Below, one piece after another: positions 1 to 6,747 of a stretch of 8,431 bases of DNA. A model generated the notes under the pieces. That model had not been told where the DNA came from. It did no database searches and worked only from the letters and a program-made list of their open reading frames with translations. Numbering within the stretch: the stretch's first letter is position 1; every line of letters begins with the position of its first letter. The DNA lies in assembly GCA_021324035.1 (NCBI GenBank), contig JAJPJU010000366.1, forward strand, positions 1-8,431, written 5' to 3'. Made by a program: the position numbers and the translations under genes. This DNA comes from Spartobacteria bacterium. Lineage in GTDB: Bacteria; Verrucomicrobiota; Verrucomicrobiia; Chthoniobacterales; UBA10450.

Positions 1-28
1 CTAGCGTCAAGACCGGCTCGCCTGTGGC

Positions 29-2008
29 ATGGCTAAATCGACCCCATTAATGAAAAAGACCGACGAGCGGAACATCGAATCGCATCTGAAGGAGAAACGG
101 CTGTTCCAGCCCTCTCGCGAATTTGCCCAAAAGGCGCGGATCAAAAACTTCGCTCAATACCAGCGGATGTACCGTGAGTCGATCCGGCAGCCGCACAAGT
201 TTTGGACGCGCGAAGCGAATGAGTTGGTCTGGCAAAAACGATGGCGCAAAGTTGTGGAATGGAAGCCGCCGTTCGCAAAGTGGTTCATTGGCGGAAAATT
301 GAATCTTTCCGAAAACTGTCTCGATCGCCATTTAACGACCAGCCGCAGGAACAAGGCTGCGATTTTATGGGAAGGCGAGCCGGGCGAGCGCCGAACACTG
401 ACCTATCAGCAACTGCATAGCGAAGTTTGCCGGTTCGCAAACGTGTTGAAGCGCAACAAAATCGGCAAGGGCGACCGGGTGATCATTTACATGCCGACCA
501 TTCCGGAAGTCGCGGTCGCGATGCTCGCATGTGCTCGCATTGGCGCGGTGCACTCGGTTGTCTTTGGCGGATTTAGCGCGGACAGCATTCGCGATCGAAT
601 CGCAGACTGCGGTGCGATTGCATTGATCACGGCCGACGGCAGCTATCGCCGCGGCGGGATCGTTCCGTTGAAGAAAAACGTGGATGACGCGTTGCGCGGC
701 GGGAGTTCGGTGCGGCGGGTGATTGTTTTTCAACGCGCCCACAATGAAATTCACATGGAAGAAGGCCGCGACGTCTGGTGGCACCGCGAATTGGAATACG
801 TCGATGACAAGTGTCCGCCGGCTCCAGTCGACAGCGAACATCCGCTTTACATTCTTTACACCAGTGGCTCGACCGGAAAGCCGAAGGGAATCCTGCACAC
901 CACCGGCGGTTATTTGGTCGGGATTTACTCGACGACCAAGTACGTGTTCGATCTCCGCGACGAGGATATTTACTGGTGCACGGCCGATGTCGGGTGGGTG
1001 ACCGGCCACAGCTATGTTGTTTACGGACCGCTCGCGAACGGTGCGACCACTTTCATGTACGAAGGCGCACCAAATTGGCCGGAGCCCGATCGTTTCTGGC
1101 GCATTATCGCCCAGAACAAAATCAACATTCTTTACACCGCGCCGACTGCGATTCGCGCGTTCATTCGGTGGGGCGACCAATGGGTGAAAAAGCACGATCT
1201 GTCTTCACTGCGTTTGCTCGGCACAGTTGGCGAGCCGATTAATCCCGAAGCGTGGATGTGGTATCACAAAACGATCGGCGGCGGACGTTGTCCGGTCGTG
1301 GATACGTGGTGGCAAACCGAAACCGGCGCGATCATGATCACACCGTTGCCCGGCGCGATTGCAACCAAACCAGGCAGCGCAACACTTCCATTTTTCGGCG
1401 TCGATCCGGCGATTGTCGACCCGAATGGAAAAGAAGTTGGCGCGAATGTCGGCGGGAAATTAATTATTCGCCGTCCATGGCCGTCGATGCTGCGCACGAT
1501 CTATGGAGACAAGGAACGCTACCAAAAGCAGTATTGGAGCGAATACCCGGGCGAGTATCTGACCGGAGACGGCGCGCGCCGTGATAAAGATGGCTATTTT
1601 TGGATCGTCGGTCGTATCGATGACGTTCTCAACGTTGCCGGACACCGGCTGGGCACGTCCGAGATCGAATCCGCTCTGGTCAGCCACGCGCGGGTTGCCG
1701 AAGCAGCGGTGGTTGGGCGGCCGGACGAATTGAAAGGGCAGGGAGTTGTCGCATTTGTGACTTTGAAGACAGGTGTTGAAGCCTCGAACGATCTGAAAAG
1801 TGAATTGCGTGAACACGTCGGCGCTCACATCGGCGCCATTGCCAAGCCGGATGAAGTGCGTTTCGCTGAGGCGCTCCCGAAAACGCGCAGCGGAAAAATC
1901 ATGCGCCGGTTGTTAAAAGAAATCGCAAGTGGCGCCAAAGTTACGGGCGACACAACAACGCTGGAAGACTTCAGCGTTTTGGCAAAACTGGCCACGTCTG
2001 AAGAATAA
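29..2008 (+). CDS. acs: Acetyl-CoA synthetase (AMP-forming acetate-CoA ligase)
   Basis: Cytoplasmic enzyme that activates acetate to acetyl-CoA through an acetyl-AMP intermediate, feeding scavenged acetate into central metabolism. The 659 residues match the family's usual length of about 650. The N-terminal ACAS domain is visible at roughly residues 41-101. The adenylation P-loop YTSGSTGKPKG is at 277-287. The acetate pocket is recognisable: V324-T325 in the GWVTGH stretch, V400 in GTVGEPINPEAW and W428 in DTWWQTETG. The bulky tryptophan favours acetate over longer acids. The C-terminal hinge region GRIDDVLNVAGHR starts at 528. PKTRSGKIMRR at 618-628 holds the catalytic lysine K623, which in relatives is switched off by acetylation; no acetyltransferase or deacetylase is in the window. 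The start at 29 is an ATG without a clear Shine-Dalgarno sequence; an in-frame ATG at 50 is a possible alternative. Family identity is near certain; the acetate preference is inferred from the pocket. Confidence 0.97.
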   Translation: MAKSTPLMKKTDERNIESHLKEKRLFQPSREFAQKARIKNFAQYQRMYRESIRQPHKFWTREANELVWQKRWRKVVEWKPPFAKWFIGGKLNLSENCLDRHLTTSRRNKAAILWEGEPGERRTLTYQQLHSEVCRFANVLKRNKIGKGDRVIIYMPTIPEVAVAMLACARIGAVHSVVFGGFSADSIRDRIADCGAIALITADGSYRRGGIVPLKKNVDDALRGGSSVRRVIVFQRAHNEIHMEEGRDVWWHRELEYVDDKCPPAPVDSEHPLYILYTSGSTGKPKGILHTTGGYLVGIYSTTKYVFDLRDEDIYWCTADVGWVTGHSYVVYGPLANGATTFMYEGAPNWPEPDRFWRIIAQNKINILYTAPTAIRAFIRWGDQWVKKHDLSSLRLLGTVGEPINPEAWMWYHKTIGGGRCPVVDTWWQTETGAIMITPLPGAIATKPGSATLPFFGVDPAIVDPNGKEVGANVGGKLIIRRPWPSMLRTIYGDKERYQKQYWSEYPGEYLTGDGARRDKDGYFWIVGRIDDVLNVAGHRLGTSEIESALVSHARVAEAAVVGRPDELKGQGVVAFVTLKTGVEASNDLKSELREHVGAHIGAIAKPDEVRFAEALPKTRSGKIMRRLLKEIASGAKVTGDTTTLEDFSVLAKLATSEE

Positions 2009-2011
2009 ATC

Positions 2012-3886
2012 GTGAGCTTTATTCGCACAGGTTTGCGTGAGCTTGGTCTGAAGGTCCGCCGGCAACGAACCCGGATGATCCTTCGCCACGAGAAGCGATT
2101 GCTTCAACGCAGCCAAATCGCGCTGGGACGGGAAGGCACCTCCCAAGCCGCCCATTTCCCCGAACTGCGGAACGAGATCGTCGCACTCAAGAAACTGGAG
2201 CAGGAGCAAAAAGAAGTCGCGTTGCGAATTGCCCAAATCGAGGAAGGAATAAAAAACATCGAAGAGCAGCGTTCGGCGAACGCCAAAGAGCAGAGCGAAG
2301 CGATGTCGAAACTTGAGGCCGAGAAAAGGCCGATCCTTCAACGGCGCAATGACGCAAAGAACGCGGCCGAACTTTGCGAACGTGAGGTTAATGCCGTGGA
2401 GCGCCGCATCCAGGAAAACGATTCCGCGGACCAGGAGCTGTTGAAGAAACTGTCCGAATTGCACGCGATCAATCCGCCGCCGGCCGATTTGGACGCGCAA
2501 ATTGCCGGCATTGGAGCCCGGCGAGCGCGTTTGCCGGATGAACGCGCCGAATTGGTGCGCGCCCGCCTCGGGAGCGCGGATGCATCCCGGCTCGCCAAAG
2601 AAAAGCTCGCCTCGGCTGAGGAAGAATTGTCGGCGATCGAGAAAAATATCACCAAAGTCCGGGGCGAGTACGAAGCGCGCGACAAAGGATTTGCCGACAA
2701 TATTAAGACGCAGCAGGAAGCGGTTCGAGAAGCAAAGCAACATCATGAAGTTGTCGAAGAACGAAAGAACCCGGCTTATCTCAACATCGGCCGCCATCTC
2801 CACGTCCAGGGAATCGCGCCGCCCAACGCGCCCCATCTGCTCGAACAAGTTCGAAAACACCACGGGGCAGTGGATCAATATCAGAAGCACACGTCCGAGC
2901 TCGCGCTGCTCTCCAGCCAGATCGACAAACAAGAGCTGCGCCAGTTTTATTTCAGCGTCGTGTCCATTGTCGCTCTCCTGGCGATTATTTTGCCGCTAAT
3001 CGCCAAGTCGCCCCGCAAACGGGAATGGTTGCCGCAGCAAACCGAGAGCATTCTCTCGGTCAATATCGATCAGTTCGATCACGCCGATTTCCTCAAACGC
3101 TGGCAAAAAGATCAAGCCGACGCCTACCAGGCGGTTTGGAACGGATTGATCGGCCCGGCTAGCCGCGCGCCGGTTTTAAATTTGTCCCGCGACGCGGTCC
3201 GAATTACTCGCGCGACCACGATTTCAGACAACGCGAGCGTCCGCGAATACATTCTGATCGAAACCAAAGCCGACCTGTCCAGCGTTATCCGCGCCGTCCA
3301 AAACGATAAGGATTTTCAACGGCGAAGCATTAGCGGCCTGTCGGTTTGGGAGAAACCAGACCTCGCAATCGCGCGGGTCGGGCCGGAAACGCTTGCGATC
3401 GGTGCATCCGCCGAGGTTGATCAGCTGGTCCGGGTGCGGCTTGGCATCGACGTGGACCTCAAAATTACCGGACAGCTTTTCGATCGATTCGAAGCGTTGG
3501 ACAAGGAAAGCGCGCTTCGTTTGATCTCGCGCAATCCGCCGGACTTACCGCGAATGTATCATCCGATTTTCGCTCCGGAACTGCTCGAGAGCACTCAACT
3601 TTTGGGCCTTGCTCTCAATTTGCAGACTCCTGCGAAAGCGCGTCTGCTGCTGAAAATGAAATCGCCGGAGAATGCGTCGGAGTTTGCGCGCACCTTGCAC
3701 AACGAACCTCAGAAATGGCTCCGAATGCAGGATTCGAATCTGATGCTGTTCACTCAAGCGCCCGATGTTTCGCGGCAGGGCGCGGATTTGGAAGTTCACT
3801 TCAACGTGCCTGAAGAAGCGGTCCAGCTGATGTTGCAACGGATTGCCAAGACCGACGTTGCCGGGACGGTGGCCGGAGGAAATTGA
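2012..3886 (+). CDS. Unrecognised coiled-coil protein with one membrane segment and a C-terminal lobed domain
   Basis: I do not recognise a family for this 624-residue protein. Seen directly: a basic N-terminus (residues 1-40) without a signal peptide. Two long heptad-rich, Glu/Lys/Arg/Gln-rich stretches follow (about 52-153 and 160-252), separated by a Pro-rich break at NPPPAD (154-159). A conserved-looking linker NPAYLNIGRHLHVQGIAPPN lies at 253-272. One strong hydrophobic helix, FYFSVVSIVALLAIILPLIA, is at 312-331. The roughly 290-residue C-terminal region has two stretches that may be similar lobes, around 340-480 and 515-615. The gene starts with GTG 3 bases after the acs stop, so co-transcription and translational coupling are likely. 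Topology is ambiguous: the basic cluster KSPRKR follows the helix (332-337), whereas the absence of a signal sequence suggests the coiled coil is cytoplasmic. A scaffold or envelope-stress role is possible, but no function can be assigned. Confidence 0.85.
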   Translation: MSFIRTGLRELGLKVRRQRTRMILRHEKRLLQRSQIALGREGTSQAAHFPELRNEIVALKKLEQEQKEVALRIAQIEEGIKNIEEQRSANAKEQSEAMSKLEAEKRPILQRRNDAKNAAELCEREVNAVERRIQENDSADQELLKKLSELHAINPPPADLDAQIAGIGARRARLPDERAELVRARLGSADASRLAKEKLASAEEELSAIEKNITKVRGEYEARDKGFADNIKTQQEAVREAKQHHEVVEERKNPAYLNIGRHLHVQGIAPPNAPHLLEQVRKHHGAVDQYQKHTSELALLSSQIDKQELRQFYFSVVSIVALLAIILPLIAKSPRKREWLPQQTESILSVNIDQFDHADFLKRWQKDQADAYQAVWNGLIGPASRAPVLNLSRDAVRITRATTISDNASVREYILIETKADLSSVIRAVQNDKDFQRRSISGLSVWEKPDLAIARVGPETLAIGASAEVDQLVRVRLGIDVDLKITGQLFDRFEALDKESALRLISRNPPDLPRMYHPIFAPELLESTQLLGLALNLQTPAKARLLLKMKSPENASEFARTLHNEPQKWLRMQDSNLMLFTQAPDVSRQGADLEVHFNVPEEAVQLMLQRIAKTDVAGTVAGGN

Positions 3887-3912
3887 TCGTTGGCCCGGTT
3901 TGAGTTTATAAT
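3883..3912 (+). promoter_or_regulatory. Candidate sigma70 promoter for the dipeptidase gene
   Basis: A perfect TATAAT is at 3907-3912. An 18-base spacer separates it from TTGATC at 3883-3888, which matches four of six positions of TTGACA and overlaps the stop codon of the upstream gene. The expected transcription start, about 7 bases past the -10, falls at roughly 3919, within a couple of bases of the ATG at 3921. If real, the transcript would be nearly leaderless, which fits the lack of a Shine-Dalgarno sequence there. This is a motif match only; AT-rich hexamers occur by chance. Confidence 0.4.
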
Positions 3913-3920
3913 TGCCGCTC

Positions 3921-4586
3921 ATGTCCCGGTTTTGGATTTTTTCGCTGCTGCTCGCGCTTTCGATGTCGATGTTGGAAACGGCGCGCGCGGCCGAGCCCCA
4001 ACCCCAACTCGTCGACATTGCTTCAGTCGATCCGACAATCATTATCGATTTGCGCTACGCGACCGAAAAGAATGTGACCGGCCATGCATTGTACCCGCGC
4101 GGCACACGCGCGTTGATTCTGCCCAGCGTTGCCCAGCAACTCGCCGGTGCGCAGGCCTGGCTTAAACAATTTAAGTACCGATTGAAAATTTGGGACGCCT
4201 ATCGGCCGAAGGAAGCGCAGGAGCTGCTCTGGAAATACGCGGCCAAGGATCAATATGTCGCGAATCCCGAGAAAGGCTTTGGTTCGATGCATTCGTATGG
4301 CGTCTCGGTCGACGCCACAATGGTTGATGATTGGAGTCAGGACGTGACAATGCCCACCAAATTCGACGAGTTCACGCCGCACGCGATGATGGGTTATGTT
4401 GGCCGCGACCCGCAAGTGAAGCAGCACTTGACCCTGTTGCAGTTAGCGATGGCGCACAACAATTTCTATGGCCTGCGGGTCGAGTGGTGGCATTTTACGA
4501 CCGCAGATTGGAAAAAATTCGTGCCCTACTGGGAAGATCCCACAATGTCTCAGGCAGAGAAGCCCTCCGCGCCGCCGAAGAGCTGA
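3921..4586 (+). CDS. Secreted D-alanyl-D-alanine dipeptidase, VanX/DdpX type (peptidase M15D)
   Basis: Zinc dipeptidase expected to split D-Ala-D-Ala into D-alanine. From the ATG at 3921 it has 221 residues. A signal peptide (MSRFWIFSLLLALSMSM then an ARA-A site near residue 23) suggests export to the periplasm, or possibly a membrane anchor. The M15D signature is present. R95 in WDAYRP corresponds to the transition-state arginine. H124 and D131 in SMHSYGVSVD are zinc ligands. E188 and H191 in EWWHF are the catalytic glutamate and third ligand. A TTG at 3912 would add three residues and is less likely. The tail after about 205 is short and Pro/Ser/Lys-rich. It begins 34 bases after the coiled-coil gene and is followed 12 bases later by a small membrane protein. 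No vanA, vanH, vanR or vanS is nearby, so a role in wall turnover or dipeptide use is more likely than glycopeptide resistance. Confidence 0.92.
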   Translation: MSRFWIFSLLLALSMSMLETARAAEPQPQLVDIASVDPTIIIDLRYATEKNVTGHALYPRGTRALILPSVAQQLAGAQAWLKQFKYRLKIWDAYRPKEAQELLWKYAAKDQYVANPEKGFGSMHSYGVSVDATMVDDWSQDVTMPTKFDEFTPHAMMGYVGRDPQVKQHLTLLQLAMAHNNFYGLRVEWWHFTTADWKKFVPYWEDPTMSQAEKPSAPPKS

Positions 4587-4598
4587 TCGGTTCATCCA

Positions 4599-5105
4599 AT
4601 GATTGACGCCATTCTTCGCGATCTGCGTCAGCCGGAATACATTCACGTTTTGATTAATCCTTTGCCGGTCTATGGGCTGGCTATGGGCCTCCTTGGATTG
4701 ATTGTCGCGTTCTTTCTTCGCAGCCGCCCGGCTCAAATCTCGACCCTGATCATTGTTTTAATCTGCGCCGCGTCGGCCTGGCCGGTTTATGAATTTGGAC
4801 AACAGGCGAAAGACCGAGTGCTTTCAATGGAGAACGAAGCCGGCGACGCCTGGCTCGAGGAACACCAGGATCGTGCGGAAGATTTGATTTGGATGTTTTA
4901 CGCACTCGCGGTTTTGAGCGCGGCGGCGCTTTTTGTTCCCGCAAAATGGCCGCGCTCTGCAACGCCATTGATAATCGTTGTGATTCTGCTCGGCGTCGCA
5001 ACGCTGGGCGCGGGCGGCTACATTGCCTATGCCGGCGGCAAAGTTCGGCATCGCGAATTCCGCAACGTTCCGCCGCCGCAGCATAAGCCGGACGACGTGC
5101 ATTAG
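4599..5105 (+). CDS. Small four-helix integral membrane protein, distantly DUF2231-like
   Basis: The 168-residue product is mostly hydrophobic, with four likely membrane helices at about 22-41, 45-66, 96-113 and 121-145. A charged loop (67-94, rich in Glu, Asp and Lys) lies between helices 2 and 3, and the tail 147-168 is hydrophilic. Histidines sit just before helix 1 (H16, in IHVLINPLPVYGL) and before helix 3 (H89, in EEHQDRAED). The last helix ends in GGYIAYAGGKVRH. This arrangement resembles DUF2231 membrane proteins, which have a histidine ahead of helix 1 and a Gly-Gly-x-x-x-Tyr-x-x-Gly ending, but the resemblance is from memory and weak. The gene begins with ATG 12 bases after the dipeptidase stop, so the two are probably co-transcribed. 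No Shine-Dalgarno sequence is visible. Function unknown; the histidines could be metal or haem ligands, which is speculative. Confidence 0.85.
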   Translation: MIDAILRDLRQPEYIHVLINPLPVYGLAMGLLGLIVAFFLRSRPAQISTLIIVLICAASAWPVYEFGQQAKDRVLSMENEAGDAWLEEHQDRAEDLIWMFYALAVLSAAALFVPAKWPRSATPLIIVVILLGVATLGAGGYIAYAGGKVRHREFRNVPPPQHKPDDVH

Positions 5106-5138
5106 GATCGATAAGGGTCGTCCGTGCGATCGCAGGGT

Positions 5139-5162
5139 TGTAGGGCGTCTGTGTCAGACGCC
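5139..5162 (+). repeat. REP-like unit 1 (8-bp stem class)
   Basis: TGTAG head at 5139-5143, arm GGCGTCTG at 5144-5151, loop TGT, arm CAGACGCC at 5155-5162. The stem is perfect. It differs from unit 4 at four positions that form exactly two compensated base pairs. Confidence 0.75.
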
Positions 5163-5183
5163 GAGCGCGCGTATCTGGTCCGC

Positions 5184-5208
5184 TGTAGCCGGGGTCGATG
5201 ACCCCGGC
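5184..5208 (+). repeat. REP-like unit 2 (9-bp stem class)
   Basis: TGTA head at 5184-5187, arm GCCGGGGTC at 5188-5196, loop GAT, arm GACCCCGGC at 5200-5208. The stem is perfect. It faces unit 3 tail-to-tail with only two bases between them, forming a nested larger palindrome closed by TGTAGCC (5184-5190) and GGCTACA (5229-5235). Confidence 0.75.
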
Positions 5209-5210
5209 CG

Positions 5211-5235
5211 GCCGGCATCACCGATGCCGGCTACA
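5211..5235 (-). repeat. REP-like unit 3 (9-bp stem class)
   Basis: Read on the minus strand: TGTA head, arm GCCGGCATC, loop GGT, arm GATGCCGGC. The stem is perfect. Compared with unit 2 it has two changed stem pairs, both compensated, and one loop change. Confidence 0.75.
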
Positions 5236-5246
5236 ACAACGCCGAC

Positions 5247-5270
5247 GCCGTCTCACAGAGACGGCCTACA
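5247..5270 (-). repeat. REP-like unit 4 (8-bp stem class)
   Basis: Read on the minus strand: TGTAG head, arm GCCGTCTC, loop TGT, arm GAGACGGC. The stem is perfect. It is the inverted partner of unit 1, with the same loop and two compensated stem pairs. Confidence 0.75.
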
Positions 5271-5304
5271 ATTCTCCTGCGGACCCGGCTGGGATTTTGA
5301 TTTC

Positions 5305-5328
5305 GGCAAGCGATTCGCTTGTCCTACA
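5305..5328 (-). repeat. REP-like unit 5 (8-bp stem class, one wobble)
   Basis: Read on the minus strand: TGTAG head, arm GACAAGCG, loop AAT, arm CGCTTGCC. Seven of eight pairs are standard. The remaining position is A against C on this strand and a G-T wobble on the plus strand. Its arm sequence is unrelated to units 1-4. It ends 9 bases before the probable permease start, so it occupies the place of a ribosome-binding site. Confidence 0.7.
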
Positions 5329-5337
5329 ATTTTCGTT

Positions 5338-6747
5338 GTGACCACGGACCTCGAGCGCGCCGAGCAAAATGTCGAAACGCGCAGCGAATCGCTTAAGAAG
5401 CCGCTCGGTCTCAGTGATCTGGTTTTAACCCAAATTCTTTTCGTTGTTGGTTCCAGCTGGGTCGGGGCCGCAGCGAAACTCGGGCAGGCGCATCTGTTCT
5501 TCTGGCTGCTCGCCATTGTTCTTTTTTATATTCCACAGGCAGCGGTCGTAATTTACTTGAGCAACCGGATGCCGCTCGAGGGCGGGATTTATCAATGGGC
5601 CAAGCTTGGGTTCAACGAATTCGCCGGATTCATCACGGCGTGGAATTTGTGGCTGCTTTCCATCACGGTCATTGCGCTGGGTGGAATGTTTGTCACCACA
5701 AACATTTCCTATGCGCTCGGCGCCGCCTGGATGCCGAATAACAAGTGGTGCGTTTCGCTGATCAGCTCCGCGCTTGTGGTTGGCTTGGGTTGGACATGCC
5801 TGCGCGGGCTTTCGTTAGGCAAATGGCTCCACAACATCGGTGCCTTCGCAATGTTTTTGGTTTATGGAGCGCTGATTCTCCTGCCCTTGCTGGGTCTCGT
5901 GCGCGGCGACATCAAAAACTATCAGCCGCTGCCGATCGCCTTGCCGACGGTCTCGATCTTCTATTGTCTTAACGTCTTTACCAAACTCGGCATTGGCGCG
6001 CTGGCTGGATTCGAATACGTCGCCATTCTCGCCGGCGAAACCCGCTCGCCGGCCCGCGACATTGGCCGTTCTGTCCTGATCGCATCGCCGATCATCGCCC
6101 TGATGTTTATTTTGGGAACGAGCTCAGTCCTTGCCTACGTGGGGAATAATCCGATCGATCTGATTGGCCCTGTGCCGCAGACATTGCGTCTCGGCCTCCA
6201 CTCATTTCCGAGCGCCGCTGCCATCGCGTCGGTTGGAATCTTGCTGATGACACTTCGCACGGTTGCGTCAACCAGCGTGCATGTTACCGGCAGCTCGCGG
6301 TTACCGATGGTCGCGGGCTGGGACCGGTTATTGCCGGCCTGGTTTTCGCGATTGCACCCACGATACAAGACGCCGATCAACTCGATCATCTTTGTCGGTA
6401 CCCTGACGCTCGTAATCGCGATCGCGAGCCAGATCGGCGCCGGAATCCAGGAAGCGTTTCAACTAATCGACAATGCTGCAAACGTCTTCTACGGCATCGT
6501 TTACTTCACCATGTTCGCGTTGCCGCTTTTCGGCGCGCTTGGAGTGCGAACGAAATCAATCTGGCTGCGGATCGCCGCAATTTGTGGCGCTGCCGTCGCG
6601 ATATTGGCCATTTTCTATACCGTTTATCCGATCATCGATGTTCCCAGTCCGTTGATCTTCGGAGCGAAGGTTGCGGCTGTCACGATCATCGCCAACGCGA
6701 TTGGAGCGGCAATCTACGTCGTGGGAAAACGGCGACAAGGCGTTTAA
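5338..6747 (+). CDS. APC-family amino-acid permease
   Basis: Inner-membrane transporter of the amino acid-polyamine-organocation superfamily, expected to take up or exchange amino acids or amines driven by an ion gradient. From GTG at 5338 it has 469 residues, a normal length for the family, with about 12 hydrophobic helices (near 30-46, 52-75, 96-119, 136-156, 165-187, 204-228, 244-268, 291-313, 346-366, 380-403, 409-429 and 437-462). Family signatures are the PLEGGIYQWAK stretch after helix 2 (79-89) and ALAGFEYVAILAGETRSPARD (221-241) after helix 6. The frame stays open upstream to 5023, but that extension would translate the end of the previous gene and the REP hairpins, so I reject it. 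GTG at 5338 leaves a natural cytoplasmic N-terminus of about 25 residues. No Shine-Dalgarno sequence is visible. Substrate cannot be read from the sequence. The stop overlaps the convergent cutA stop. Confidence 0.93.
   Translation: MTTDLERAEQNVETRSESLKKPLGLSDLVLTQILFVVGSSWVGAAAKLGQAHLFFWLLAIVLFYIPQAAVVIYLSNRMPLEGGIYQWAKLGFNEFAGFITAWNLWLLSITVIALGGMFVTTNISYALGAAWMPNNKWCVSLISSALVVGLGWTCLRGLSLGKWLHNIGAFAMFLVYGALILLPLLGLVRGDIKNYQPLPIALPTVSIFYCLNVFTKLGIGALAGFEYVAILAGETRSPARDIGRSVLIASPIIALMFILGTSSVLAYVGNNPIDLIGPVPQTLRLGLHSFPSAAAIASVGILLMTLRTVASTSVHVTGSSRLPMVAGWDRLLPAWFSRLHPRYKTPINSIIFVGTLTLVIAIASQIGAGIQEAFQLIDNAANVFYGIVYFTMFALPLFGALGVRTKSIWLRIAAICGAAVAILAIFYTVYPIIDVPSPLIFGAKVAAVTIIANAIGAAIYVVGKRRQGV

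Larger units (their letters stand above)
5106..5337. repeat. Non-coding gap with a cluster of five REP-like hairpins
   Basis: This 232-base gap lies between the small membrane protein and the permease and contains no convincing gene. Between 5139 and 5328 it holds five separate 24-25 base units. Each is built as TGTA or TGTAG, an 8-9 base arm, a 3-base loop and the complementary arm. Units 1 and 2 point along the plus strand and units 3, 4 and 5 along the minus strand, so the group is a head-out inverted array. Boundary motifs mirror each other: TTGTAGG at 5138-5144 against CCTACAA at 5265-5271 and again at 5323-5329. A 5' GTAG followed by a palindrome is the established hallmark of REP elements acted on by RAYT (TnpA-REP, IS200/IS605-related) transposases; inverted pairs are known as BIMEs. 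No RAYT gene is in this window. None of the hairpins is followed by a T-run, so they are not ordinary terminators. Confidence 0.8.

Noticed and set aside
365..1195. Long open frame on the minus strand opposite acs (276 codons)
   Set aside because: It lies wholly within a clear acs gene and its product is His/Arg/Asn-rich with no recognisable motif; GC-rich coding sequence commonly leaves the opposite strand open.
1913..2932. Long open frame on the minus strand opposite the coiled-coil gene (339 codons)
   Set aside because: The product is dominated by Phe, Leu and Arg runs, the mirror of Glu/Lys-rich coiled-coil codons, and has no family signal.
5125..5134. Palindrome TGCGATCGCA
   Set aside because: Short, and close matches to GCGATCGC also occur inside coding sequence; it lacks the GTAG head and loop of the REP units, so I treat it as chance.
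5144..5162. Rho-independent terminator after the small membrane protein
   Set aside because: The stem is strong but no T-run follows, and sister hairpins with the same head show that it belongs to the repeat family.
5139..5328. CRISPR array
   Set aside because: The units are short hairpins of differing sequence in both orientations at irregular spacing, with no constant repeat or uniform spacers.
5023..5337. N-terminal extension of the permease to an ATG at 5023
   Set aside because: It would overlap the end of the previous gene and translate the REP hairpins, and adds about 105 residues unlike any permease N-terminus.
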